Source: an uncultured Hungatella sp. (GTDB taxonomy: Bacteria > Bacillota > Clostridia > Lachnospirales > Lachnospiraceae). Taken from it: 64,000 nt of DNA. The translations under genes and the position numbers were made by a program. The number at the start of each line of letters is the position of its first letter. Positions within the stretch are counted from its first letter, which is position 1. Location: positions 224,068-288,067 of the forward strand of contig CAJTOT010000001.1 in the NCBI GenBank assembly GCA_910577935.1. Reading direction: 5' to 3'. Below, one piece after another: positions 33,082-41,078 of this stretch. The notes under the pieces are model-generated. The model was not told the origin of the DNA. It saw only the letters and a program-made list of their open reading frames with translations, and made no database searches.

Positions 33082-34845
33082 TCAACCGTAGAATCGAAAG
33101 GCCGAAACAGTTTCTTCCTCTTCTGCCTCAATTCCCAGATATGGCAGAATATTCTCGAATAAATCGGCGATCACCGGGGCCGCTATGGTTCCTCCATAGT
33201 AGACGCCCACAGGCTCGTCGATGGTGATCAGTGCGATGACCTGGGGATTTTCTGCCGGAGCGAACCCCATGAAGCTGGATATATACTTTTTCAGGCTTCT
33301 GGGCAGCTTTTCCGAGGTGGCGGTCTTTCCGCCGATGTGATACCCCGGCAGATACGCTTTTTTGCCGCTCCCCTCAGAGACCACCTTTTCCAGGATATAC
33401 CTCATGGCGCTGCTGGTCTCCTCCGACACGATCCCCTCTTTTACAGGGTAGGAAAAACGGTGAACGCTTGTTTTATCCGCGCTGACCGCCTGAATCCCGA
33501 AGTGGGGAGTCACCCTGTTTCCCCCGTTTATAATGGAGGAGGCCGTGGTGATCAGCTGCAGGGGGGTGATCTGGAACGACTGGCCGAAGGATACGGTGGC
33601 CAGCTCCACAAGCCCTATGTTCTCCTTCTTGTGCATGATGGTGGAGGCTTCTCCGGGAAGGTCGATGCCCGTCTTCCCCAGGAGGCCGAACCGGGCGAAA
33701 TACTCATAGAACCGGTCTGCCCCCAGCCTCTGCCCCACGTCGATGAACACCGGGTTGCAGGAGTTCATGGCTCCCTGTAAAAATGTCTCGCTGCCGTGGC
33801 CCCCCGCCTTGTGGCACCGTATCTTCCTGTCCTCCACGATGCGGAATCCGGGGCACGAGAAGGTGTCCTCCATGTTCACAACCCCCGCCTCCAGGCCGGC
33901 AGCCGCCGTGATGACCTTGAAGGTGGAACCTGGCTCGTAGGTGTCGTTGATGCTGGGATTTCTCCACATCTGGTTCAGCAGATCCTGCTTTGACGCCGCG
34001 CTCCCCTCCTCCGGCTCCACATTGAGGGCAAAAGGGCTGTTCAAGTCAAACTCCGGCACGTTGACCATGGCCAGAAGCTCCCCGTTCCGGGGATTCATGA
34101 CGATGACTGAGACTCTTTTTGCCCCTTTTTCCTCCATCACCTTCAGGGCCGCCTGCTGGGCATAGGTCTGGATGTTCACATCCAGGCTGATGGTCAGGTC
34201 CGCCCCCGGCGAAGGCTCCACCCGGTCCTCAAAGGCATTTTCAATCTCCACCCCCGCGGCGTCGGCCTGGGTCAGGATCAGGCCGTTGGTTCCCTTCAGC
34301 CATGATTCGTACATGACTTCCAGACCGATTATCCCCTGATTGTCTCCTCCCGTAAAGCCCAGAACCTTGGATGCCAGGCTCCCGTAAGGATAATACCGCT
34401 TGTAATCCTCGTCTACTTTGACGCCGTCGAGACGGTAACTGCGTATCTTGTCTCCCAGCTCCTTATCCACATTGACAGCCACAATCTCTCTGGCGCTGTA
34501 CTTTTCCACCTTCTTTCTCACGTCTTCTTCTGAAAGCCCCAGTGCTTCCGACAGAACCTGCGCCACCCGATCCCGGTCAGTAATCTGATTGTGGATCACG
34601 GATATGGTGCATACGGTGCGGTTGGTGGCGATCACAGTCCCGTTCCGGTCTAAGATCTGTCCCCTGGCCGCTTTGATGGTGCGCTCGCGCTGATGGAGAT
34701 CCTCCGCCATCTGGCTGTAATGCCGGGAGCGGAAGACCATGAGAAAGAACAGCCTTCCCGTCAGCCCCAGCATCAGAAGACATGACAAAAGACACACGAC
34801 AGCGATTCTTCCTCTGTGATACGACTGGTTTCGGTTCATCTTCAT
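33082..34845 (-). CDS. Penicillin-binding protein, class B (SpoVD/FtsI type)
   Basis: 587 residues. One N-terminal helix (about 13-36), a dimerisation domain starting RGQILDRNGTVIA, and a transpeptidase domain with the nucleophile in STFK (about 295), SCN, and a KTA triad (GGKTAT) where most have KTG. No PASTA domain is present. It cross-links septal or spore peptidoglycan. It is the second of two adjacent class B PBPs; the shorter tail and dcw place suggest a SpoVD-like or accessory division role. KTA in place of KTG is common in one branch of FtsI and does not imply inactivation. Confidence 0.9.
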   Translation of the reverse strand: MKMNRNQSYHRGRIAVVCLLSCLLMLGLTGRLFFLMVFRSRHYSQMAEDLHQRERTIKAARGQILDRNGTVIATNRTVCTISVIHNQITDRDRVAQVLSEALGLSEEDVRKKVEKYSAREIVAVNVDKELGDKIRSYRLDGVKVDEDYKRYYPYGSLASKVLGFTGGDNQGIIGLEVMYESWLKGTNGLILTQADAAGVEIENAFEDRVEPSPGADLTISLDVNIQTYAQQAALKVMEEKGAKRVSVIVMNPRNGELLAMVNVPEFDLNSPFALNVEPEEGSAASKQDLLNQMWRNPSINDTYEPGSTFKVITAAAGLEAGVVNMEDTFSCPGFRIVEDRKIRCHKAGGHGSETFLQGAMNSCNPVFIDVGQRLGADRFYEYFARFGLLGKTGIDLPGEASTIMHKKENIGLVELATVSFGQSFQITPLQLITTASSIINGGNRVTPHFGIQAVSADKTSVHRFSYPVKEGIVSEETSSAMRYILEKVVSEGSGKKAYLPGYHIGGKTATSEKLPRSLKKYISSFMGFAPAENPQVIALITIDEPVGVYYGGTIAAPVIADLFENILPYLGIEAEEEETVSAFRFYG

Positions 34846-34889
34846 CCCACCATCGGGCTGTTGCTAAAGTATATGACAAAACCAAAGAT

Positions 34890-37097
34890 TTATTCCGCTC
34901 CTTCTGACGACAAGGGACTGGTTTCCGGTTCCTCCCCTGAAGTTTCCTGCCGGGCTTCGCCGGTCTCCTCCCTCTCTGACTCTGTCTGGACTTCCCTCCG
35001 GGACTCCCTCTCCAAAGCTTCCACGGATTCCGCCAGAAGGTCCGGAAGATCGGACCTGACCACCTCCCCGTCCTCGTCTGTCTCTACAGGCACATACTCC
35101 TCTGTCTCATAGGTCTTTGCGGGTTCGGTCTCCTCCTGGGTCTCGTCCAGGTTGTCATTGATTCCTTCTGTCCCTATGTCCTGACCAGGAACCAGAGGGT
35201 CGTCCTCCGGCGTCTCCGTGTCGGGAAACACATTCAGATAAGGAAGAATATCACCCATAATCTGGGAAAATATCTGACTGGCAAAGGTGCTGTGGGCCTG
35301 GTCCTCTGTATTAGGCTCATCGATGACCACATAGACCAGCACCTCCGGGTGCTCCGTGGGGGCAAACCCGCAGAAAGACACCACGTAGTCCTGCTTGTTC
35401 CGCCCTGTCTTCTCCGCAGTCCCTGTCTTTCCCCCTATCTGATACCCCTCCACCTGGGCGGCTCTCCCGGTTCCATCTGCCACCGTGCGTCTCAGGGCCT
35501 CTCTCAAAAATCTGCTGGTGGCGTCGGACACCGTCTCTCTCACCAGGACGGCATCTTTTTTCTCCAGCACCGCCCCCTGCTCGTTGAGCACCTGTTTTAC
35601 CACGTGGGGTTCGTAGTAAGACCCTCCGTTGATCACCGAGGCGAAAGCCGCCGCCATCTGAACCATGGTACAGTTAAAATTCTGTCCGAATCCGTTGGTG
35701 GCCAGGCTGGTTGCGTCCATGTTGCTCACCCGGTAAACCAGGGAGGCGGCGCTGGCTTCCCCGGGAAGATCGATGCCTGTCCTGCTCCCCAGGTTAAACA
35801 TGTCCTGATATTTTTTAAATATGGCTTTTCCTTCCATGGCCGCCATGTGCATCATGGCGTCGTTGCAGGACACTATAAGACTCTCCTCCACGGTCAGCTC
35901 CCCGTGGCCGCCTTTCTGATAGGCGGTGCACTTGATTTTATGTCCGCCGATCTCCTCTAAGCCGTCGCACTCAAAATAGCTGGTGGTCTGAAAAATATTC
36001 TCCTCCAGCCCGGCGGCCACCGTCAGGACCTTTGCCGGAGATCCGGGCTCATAGGTGTCGCTGACGCAGAAGTTCCTCCACACCTGGCTTAACGCCTCCA
36101 CTTTTTCCTGGTCGCTCATGGCGTCGACCTCTTCCTGGGTGTAATAGAGACTTAAGTCTCTGGGGTTGTTTAAGTCATAGACGGAGTCGCTGGCCATGGC
36201 CAGAATCTCGCCGTTGTCAGGGTCCATGACGATGACTCCGATATGCTTGCTTCCCATGGATTCCTGCCACTGCCGGATTCTCTCCTCCACCAGCTGCTGA
36301 ATATACACGTCTATGGTGGACATGACGATGCAGCCGTTTCTGGCCGGCTTGATCACCGCCTCCAGGTCGGAATCATCATTGAGATATCCGTACTCCCTCC
36401 CGTTTACCCCGATGAGGGTGTCGTTATAATACTGCTCAATCCCTCCGTTTCCCTCGCTTCCGTCGGCGGAGGTGAACCCGATGACATTGCATGCCAAGGA
36501 GCCGTATGGGTAAAGCCTCTTGTATTCATCCTCAAACCATACCCCCCGAATCCTCTCGTTCTTCCCCTCTTTATAGTTTTCCTCATTGAAGGAATTCTGC
36601 AGGGCTTCAAAAGCCTCTTTCTTCTCGTAAGTCATCCGCCGCTCATACCTGAGATACCGGGACTCCCGGTTATCGTTCATGGTTTCCAGAAGCTCGTTGC
36701 GGCTGTAGCCGAATATCTCCGCCAGGGCGTTGACCGTGGGGTCCAAATAGTACTCTTCCTTCTCGTAGATCTGGCCCGGGTCCAGTATCAGGTTGTAAAC
36801 CTTGTCGCTGGTGGCCAGGTAAGTCCCGTTCCGGTCCACAATATCCCCTCTTCTGTAGGGGATGGTCCTGCTGTCATAGGTGGAGCGCTGGGACAGCACC
36901 ACCCTGGTATAGTCTTCATTGTTCTCGTCCACGATCTTGTAGAGCACCATGACCAATGCAAACAAAGCCAGCATAATCACGAGAACCGTGACAGCCAGCT
37001 TTTCCTGCATATACTTCGCAAACACCTTCTTGCGGGCCGGGTTCTTTCCCGGCCCCTCCTGCCCCCTATGTCCATCAGTAGTTCGGGATGTCTTCAT
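34890..37097 (-). CDS. Penicillin-binding protein, class B, with acidic tail
   Basis: 735 residues, long for the family. Helix at about 33-56, then RGDIVDRNGTYLATSD, a large dimerisation domain and a transpeptidase domain with SPAK, SCND and KTGT. The SxxK reads SPAK, unusual but keeping Ser and Lys. The last 110 residues are a repetitive Glu/Thr/Asp/Ser tail with no recognised fold, perhaps outside or at the cell surface. Its start overlaps the ftsL stop by 23 bp. By position (just after ftsL) this is the best candidate for the division FtsI. Confidence 0.9.
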   Translation of the reverse strand: MKTSRTTDGHRGQEGPGKNPARKKVFAKYMQEKLAVTVLVIMLALFALVMVLYKIVDENNEDYTRVVLSQRSTYDSRTIPYRRGDIVDRNGTYLATSDKVYNLILDPGQIYEKEEYYLDPTVNALAEIFGYSRNELLETMNDNRESRYLRYERRMTYEKKEAFEALQNSFNEENYKEGKNERIRGVWFEDEYKRLYPYGSLACNVIGFTSADGSEGNGGIEQYYNDTLIGVNGREYGYLNDDSDLEAVIKPARNGCIVMSTIDVYIQQLVEERIRQWQESMGSKHIGVIVMDPDNGEILAMASDSVYDLNNPRDLSLYYTQEEVDAMSDQEKVEALSQVWRNFCVSDTYEPGSPAKVLTVAAGLEENIFQTTSYFECDGLEEIGGHKIKCTAYQKGGHGELTVEESLIVSCNDAMMHMAAMEGKAIFKKYQDMFNLGSRTGIDLPGEASAASLVYRVSNMDATSLATNGFGQNFNCTMVQMAAAFASVINGGSYYEPHVVKQVLNEQGAVLEKKDAVLVRETVSDATSRFLREALRRTVADGTGRAAQVEGYQIGGKTGTAEKTGRNKQDYVVSFCGFAPTEHPEVLVYVVIDEPNTEDQAHSTFASQIFSQIMGDILPYLNVFPDTETPEDDPLVPGQDIGTEGINDNLDETQEETEPAKTYETEEYVPVETDEDGEVVRSDLPDLLAESVEALERESRREVQTESEREETGEARQETSGEEPETSPLSSEGAE

Positions 37098-37548
37098 ACT
37101 GTCTTACATACTCGCTTTCTGTCTGTTGATATAAGAGAATCTGATCTTTGCCCGCGTAGACCATGCCCAGCTCTTCCGTGGCAACTTTATAAATGTACTC
37201 CAAGTCCACTGATGTGTTGATTCTGGTCTGCAGTGTGTCATTCTCTGTCTTCAGACTGTCCAGCTCCTGCTCCAGCTTTTTGATGTTGTCCATGCGGGTG
37301 GTCATTTCGGACCGCACCCGAAGATAATTGACACAGATAAACAGCGTACAGCAGGAAGCGATCACCAGAACCACCAGGTAGGGCAGATCCATCTGCAGCG
37401 CTTTTTCCTGATTTCTTCTCACCCTGTAGCTGGTTCTCCGGTCCTTTTTCCGCTTTGCCGGTTTATCCGGAACTCGTTCGGGGTACAGCTTCCGCACGGT
37501 GTTCCCTTCTATGTAGTCTTGTCTCTTGTGCCGTCTTTTCTCTGCCAT
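37075..37548 (-). CDS. ftsL: FtsL-like cell division protein
   Basis: 157 residues. A long basic N-terminus (about 1-52, rich in Lys and Arg) precedes a single membrane helix (55-75) and a coiled coil with heptads (MDNIKKLEQELDSLKTENDTLQTRI). It fits the FtsL/DivIC type, a bitopic scaffold of the FtsQLB complex. It sits between rsmH and the first PBP, the universal ftsL place. FtsL sequences drift fast, so the call relies on topology and context. Confidence 0.8.
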   Translation of the reverse strand: MAEKRRHKRQDYIEGNTVRKLYPERVPDKPAKRKKDRRTSYRVRRNQEKALQMDLPYLVVLVIASCCTLFICVNYLRVRSEMTTRMDNIKKLEQELDSLKTENDTLQTRINTSVDLEYIYKVATEELGMVYAGKDQILLYQQTESEYVRQYEDIPNY

Positions 37549-37568
37549 ATGGTCCTCCTTCCTGTCTG

Positions 37569-38504
37569 CTATCTCCGCTCAAAAACCCGCAGCTTGGCGC
37601 TTTTTGAGCGCTTGTTCTCTTCTGTCTCCGCCTCCGTGGGAAGTATAGGCTTTCTGGTGACCACCTTCCCCCTGCTCTTTCTTCTGCACACGCACACAGG
37701 GAAATCCGGCGGACAGATGCAGGGGTTCTCATTGTCCCTGAACTTGTTCTTCACGATCCGGTCCTCCAGGGAGTGGAAGGTGATGATACTAAGCCGCCCT
37801 CCCGGGTTGAGAAGGCCGATCATGGTGTCGATGGTCTGCTCCAGAACCTCAAGCTCCCGGTTCACTTCGATGCGTATGGCCTGAAATGTCCTCTTGGCCG
37901 GGTGTCCCCCCACAGCCCTCATCTTCATGGGTATGGCCGCTCTGATAATCTCTGTCAGCTCACCTGTAGTTTCAATCCTCTTTTTTTCTCTCGCCATGAC
38001 GATATGTCTGGCGATATTGCCCGCGAACTTCTCCTCCCCGTAATCCCTGATAATCCGGTAGAGCTGGGACTGGCTGCATCCGTTGACCACATCCGCGGCC
38101 GTCCTTTCGCCCTCCCCGTCCATGCGCATATCCAGGGGGGCGTCCTCCCTGTAGGTAAATCCCCTCTCGGGATTGTCCAGCTGGTAGGAGGAGACTCCCA
38201 GGTCCAGATAGATTCCGTCCGCCCTCTCAAGGCCCAGCTCTTCAAACACAGACTTAATCTGCTCATAGTTGCTCTTTACAATAGTAACTTTATCTCTATA
38301 GTCCTTCAGACGCAGGGATGCCGCCGCTATGGCGTCGCTGTCCTGGTCAATCCCGATCAGCCGGCCCCGGTCCCCGAGACGGCCGCACACCCGAAGGGCA
38401 TGTCCTCCACCCCCCAGGGTCCCGTCTACGTACACTCCGTCAGGCTTGATATTCAGGCTGCCCACCGTCTCCTCCAGCAATACGGACTTGTGTTCAAATG
38501 TCAT
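37569..38504 (-). CDS. rsmH: 16S rRNA (cytosine1402-N4)-methyltransferase
   Basis: 311 residues. It methylates N4 of C1402 in the decoding site of 16S rRNA. SAM-binding [10 protein letters not shown] opens the Rossmann domain; the helical insert and the [12 protein letters not shown] motif follow, and the C-terminus has [15 protein letters not shown]. It overlaps the mraZ stop by 4 bp, and ftsL begins 20 bp later, the standard mraZ-rsmH-ftsL order. Confidence 0.97.
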   Translation of the reverse strand: MTFEHKSVLLEETVGSLNIKPDGVYVDGTLGGGGHALRVCGRLGDRGRLIGIDQDSDAIAAASLRLKDYRDKVTIVKSNYEQIKSVFEELGLERADGIYLDLGVSSYQLDNPERGFTYREDAPLDMRMDGEGERTAADVVNGCSQSQLYRIIRDYGEEKFAGNIARHIVMAREKKRIETTGELTEIIRAAIPMKMRAVGGHPAKRTFQAIRIEVNRELEVLEQTIDTMIGLLNPGGRLSIITFHSLEDRIVKNKFRDNENPCICPPDFPVCVCRRKSRGKVVTRKPILPTEAETEENKRSKSAKLRVFERR

Positions 38505-38926
38505 ATTTCAAAACCTTCCATGCTCTCGGCAATCTCATCCATATCGTCATATACATTGGCTGACATCCAGGATTCCTTGCTCCAGATTTCAATTCGGTTG
38601 CCTACGCCTACCATGACGGCGTCTTTTTCAATTCCCGCAAACTCTCTTAAGACGGCGGGAAGAAGTATCCTCCCCTGCTTATCCACTTCGCACAAGGCGG
38701 CTCCTGCCAGGAAAAAGCGGTTGATCTTTCGGGCGTTGGCGTTGGTGAGAGGCAGCTTCTTCAGTTTCTCCTCCAGGATCTTCCACTCGGTGTTTTCATA
38801 CACGAAAAGACAGCCATCCAGACCCTTCGTAACCACGAATTCATCTCCCAGCTGCTCCCGAAACTTGGAGGGAACAATGAGCCGTCCCTTTGCGTCTACC
38901 GTATGATTGTATTCACCCATGAACAT
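38501..38926 (-). CDS. mraZ: Transcriptional regulator MraZ
   Basis: 141 residues, made of two SpoVT/AbrB-like repeats each with a DxxGR motif ([13 protein letters not shown] and [15 protein letters not shown]). It binds direct repeats ahead of the dcw operon and represses it in other bacteria. A matching array of AAAGTGG repeats lies 30 bp upstream. It is the first gene of the cluster. Confidence 0.97.
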   Translation of the reverse strand: MFMGEYNHTVDAKGRLIVPSKFREQLGDEFVVTKGLDGCLFVYENTEWKILEEKLKKLPLTNANARKINRFFLAGAALCEVDKQGRILLPAVLREFAGIEKDAVMVGVGNRIEIWSKESWMSANVYDDMDEIAESMEGFEI

Positions 38927-38955
38927 ATGAAATCACCTGTTGTTATCCTTTGGCG

Positions 38956-39000
38956 CCACTTTTCAACCACTTTAAACCACTTTGTACCACTTTCCTCCAC
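38956..39000 (-). promoter_or_regulatory. MraZ operator: phased AAAGTGG repeats
   Basis: On the minus strand AAAGTGG occurs four times, at 38987-38993, 38977-38983, 38967-38973 and 38956-38962, with a fifth GTGGA at 38996-39000. Spacing is 10, 10 and 11 bp, one helical turn. The array lies between the -10 box and the mraZ start, the position of MraZ binding repeats in other species, so occupancy would block transcription. Confidence 0.85.
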
Positions 39001-39011
39001 CATGTACCTTA

Positions 39012-39040
39012 ATTTTAGTACAAACCGGAGTAAATAGCAA
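39012..39040 (-). promoter_or_regulatory. Promoter of the division and cell-wall cluster
   Basis: The minus-strand -35 TTGCTA (39035-39040) and -10 TAAAAT (39012-39017) are 17 bp apart, and the operator repeats begin directly downstream. Confidence 0.7.
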
Positions 39041-39069
39041 GGAAAAAATATAAAAAGTTTCGTTAATAA

Positions 39070-39090
39070 GAATCTGCCTCCGGCAGATTC
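39070..39090. repeat. Small perfect palindrome upstream of the dcw promoter
   Basis: GAATCTGCC (39070-39078) and GGCAGATTC (39082-39090) form a 9-bp hairpin with a 3-base loop. It may be a repeat-family hairpin or a weak secondary terminator downstream of the small spo0E-like gene. No second copy was seen in the window. Confidence 0.5.
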
Positions 39091-39138
39091 TCCGCCGCGG
39101 CGCGGTCCCGGCCGAAGAACTTTCCTGTATTACAAAAA

Positions 39139-39169
39139 GGGACAGCCCCTCTCTGTCGGCGGCTGTCCC
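39139..39169 (-). terminator. Terminator of the spo0E-like gene
   Basis: GGGACAGCC (39161-39169, read on the minus strand) pairs with its complement at 39139-39147, followed by TTTTTG. It lies about 25 bp past the stop codon and insulates the dcw promoter from read-through. Confidence 0.85.
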
Positions 39170-39194
39170 CCATTTCTTTCCAAACTATCCGGTT

Positions 39195-39350
39195 TTAATA
39201 CTCTGACATAATGTACTCTTCAATAAGAGCGTCCAGCTCAATGCTGTTCTTATATACCTCCTCGTACTTTCTTTTCTCATCAATGCTCTTATTCAATATA
39301 AGTCTCGCAGACTCGATTTTCGTAATCAGTTCTTCCTTTGCGCTTTCCAT
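39195..39350 (-). CDS. Spo0E-like sporulation regulatory protein
   Basis: 51 residues from ATG 39350, 7 bp after AGGAGA; too short for a standard frame screen. It is two predicted helices, with the C-terminal SIELDALIEEYI close to the SQELDxLI signature of Spo0E family aspartyl-phosphate phosphatases, which dephosphorylate Spo0A~P. The N-terminal helix carries LITKIESARLILNKSID. It would be a negative regulator of sporulation; its location directly upstream of mraZ may be accidental. A clean terminator follows, so it is monocistronic. Confidence 0.75.
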   Translation of the reverse strand: MESAKEELITKIESARLILNKSIDEKRKYEEVYKNSIELDALIEEYIMSEY

Positions 39351-39880
39351 TTAAATTCTCCTCTGCCTTAAGCCTCCTGTGCTCACATGATTTGTTTTCA
39401 GTATCAATCTGATTTGGTATACAATCACCTGCCATAGAAAAAGGAGAGTTTTTTGTCTTGGCGAAATCAGTCAGGGCAGGAATATATCCGTGACTCTCCC
39501 ACAGATAACAGACCTGCCAACTCATAAATCCTGTCTCCGGATCAACAAGTCTTCACCTTTCCACCCGGCACCTGACTGCGCAGTTCAGATATCGAGAAAG
39601 GTTCCTCATTCAAGGTCTTTTTCATTTTACCCCCAAATAAGCCAAAAATCAATGTAATTCGACCGACATATTCCGCCAAAATTCGACATTCCGTCCCATC
39701 AGGATATATTTTCCGTCATATCCCACCGGTTTCCGCCGGAATTTGCCGCCTTTGCCCCTTTCAATTCCGCGGTTTCTATGATATGATATCAGGGGCAAAG
39801 GGCCATGGCCGTCACAGACCCACGGATGGACATGGCCTTTTTTCAGAATTGCGGGAGCGCATAGCAAGGAAGGTAAACAT
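39351..39880. other. Intergenic region between the spo0E-like gene and ychF
   Basis: About 530 bp. The right end holds a hairpin-plus-T-run in the ychF leader (39801-39843). The left and central part has a short minus-strand frame (about 39420-39525, PETGFMSWQVCYLWES) with no ribosome site and a stop just upstream, possibly the remains of a gene. Nothing else is supported. Confidence 0.5.
39801..39843 (+). terminator. Leader hairpin with T-run ahead of ychF
   Basis: GGCCATG (39801-39807) pairs with CATGGCC (39831-39837), with an inner CCGT/ACGG helix, and TTTTTT follows at 39838. It lies 38 bp before the ychF start codon, so either transcription begins downstream or the hairpin attenuates ychF. 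Confidence 0.5.
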
Positions 39881-40978
39881 ATGAAATTAGGAATTGTCGG
39901 CCTGCCCAACGTAGGCAAAAGCACACTATTCAACTCACTGACGAAAGCAGGTGCAGAATCTGCCAACTATCCCTTCTGCACCATCGACCCCAACGTGGGC
40001 GTGGTTCCGGTTCCCGACCACCGCTTAAAGCTGTTGGGGGATTTCTACCACTCAAAGAAAGTGACCCCTGCCGTCATCGAATTCGTGGACATCGCAGGGC
40101 TTGTGAAAGGCGCCTCCAAGGGCGAGGGCCTGGGCAACCAGTTTTTGTCCAACATCCGGGAGGTGGACGCCATCGTCCACGTGGTCCGCTGTTTTGAGGA
40201 TTCCAATGTAGTCCATGTAGACGGAACCGTGGACCCCCTCAGGGATATAGAGACCATCAACCTGGAGCTGATCTTCTCTGACATCGAGATCCTGGAGCGG
40301 CGCATCGCCAAGACTTCCAAGAGCGCCTTCAACGACAAGTCCCTGGCCGGAGAGGTGGAGACTCTCAGGGCCGTAAAAGCGCACCTGGAGGAAGGACAGC
40401 TGGCCAGGAGCTTCTCCTGCGCCGGCGAAGACGAGGAAGCCTTTGTGGCGTCCTTAAACCTTCTCACCTGGAAGCCTGTGATCTTCGCCGCCAATGTGGG
40501 GGAAGACGACCTCCCCGACGACGGCGCCTCCAACTCCCACGTGGCTCAGGTGAGGAAGTTTGCCGCCGACACGGATTCCCAGGTGTTTGTCATCTGCGCC
40601 CAGATCGAGCAGGAGATCGCCGAGCTGGACGACGAGGAGAAAGCCATGTTCCTGGAGGACCTGGGGCTTAAGGAATCGGGACTGGAAAAGCTCATCGCCG
40701 CCAGCTACAGCCTCCTGGGGCTTTTAAGTTTTCTCACCTCTGGGGAGGATGAAACCAGGGCCTGGACCATCAAGGTCGGGACCAAGGCTCCCCAGGCTGC
40801 CGGAAAAATCCACTCTGATTTTGAGAGGGGCTTCATCCGCGCCGAGGTCGTCAACTACCAGGACCTCTTAGACTGCGGCGCCTACTCCGCCGCCAGGGAC
40901 AAGGGACTTATCCGTCTGGAGGGCAAGGACTATGTGGTTCAGGACGGAGACGTGATTCTCTTCAGATTTAACGTGTAA
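39881..40978 (+). CDS. ychF: Redox-regulated ATPase YchF
   Basis: 365 residues. It is an OBG-family P-loop protein that binds ATP rather than GTP and associates with ribosomes. The G1 loop is GLPNVGKST (7-15), the switch II DIAGLVKGAS, and the divergent G4 (here NVGEDD). The C-terminus is a TGS domain (about 280-365). The NxxE variant (rather than NKxD) fits ATP specificity. It is alone, with a terminator behind. Confidence 0.97.
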   Translation: MKLGIVGLPNVGKSTLFNSLTKAGAESANYPFCTIDPNVGVVPVPDHRLKLLGDFYHSKKVTPAVIEFVDIAGLVKGASKGEGLGNQFLSNIREVDAIVHVVRCFEDSNVVHVDGTVDPLRDIETINLELIFSDIEILERRIAKTSKSAFNDKSLAGEVETLRAVKAHLEEGQLARSFSCAGEDEEAFVASLNLLTWKPVIFAANVGEDDLPDDGASNSHVAQVRKFAADTDSQVFVICAQIEQEIAELDDEEKAMFLEDLGLKESGLEKLIAASYSLLGLLSFLTSGEDETRAWTIKVGTKAPQAAGKIHSDFERGFIRAEVVNYQDLLDCGAYSAARDKGLIRLEGKDYVVQDGDVILFRFNV

Positions 40979-40991
40979 GCTGCAGACAGAC

Positions 40992-41046
40992 ACAGCCCAG
41001 GGGGCCCCCGGATCTCAGAACCTGAGAGGGGAACCGCCTGGGCTGT
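40992..41046 (+). terminator. ychF terminator
   Basis: ACAGCCCAGG (40992-41001) pairs with CCTGGGCTGT (41037-41046) around an inner CTCAG/CTGAG hairpin, and CTTTG then CTTTTT follow. It lies 14 bp past the ychF stop and 33 bp before the convergent addA stop. Confidence 0.8.
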
Positions 41047-41078
41047 CTTTGCCCTTTTTCTGACGCCTGTTTTCCCAT

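Noticed and set aside
39289..39525. A 78-codon minus-strand frame with WESHGYIP
   Set aside because: The reading frame has no ribosome site and overlaps the supported spo0E-like gene; it may be a relic of a gene, but this cannot be shown.
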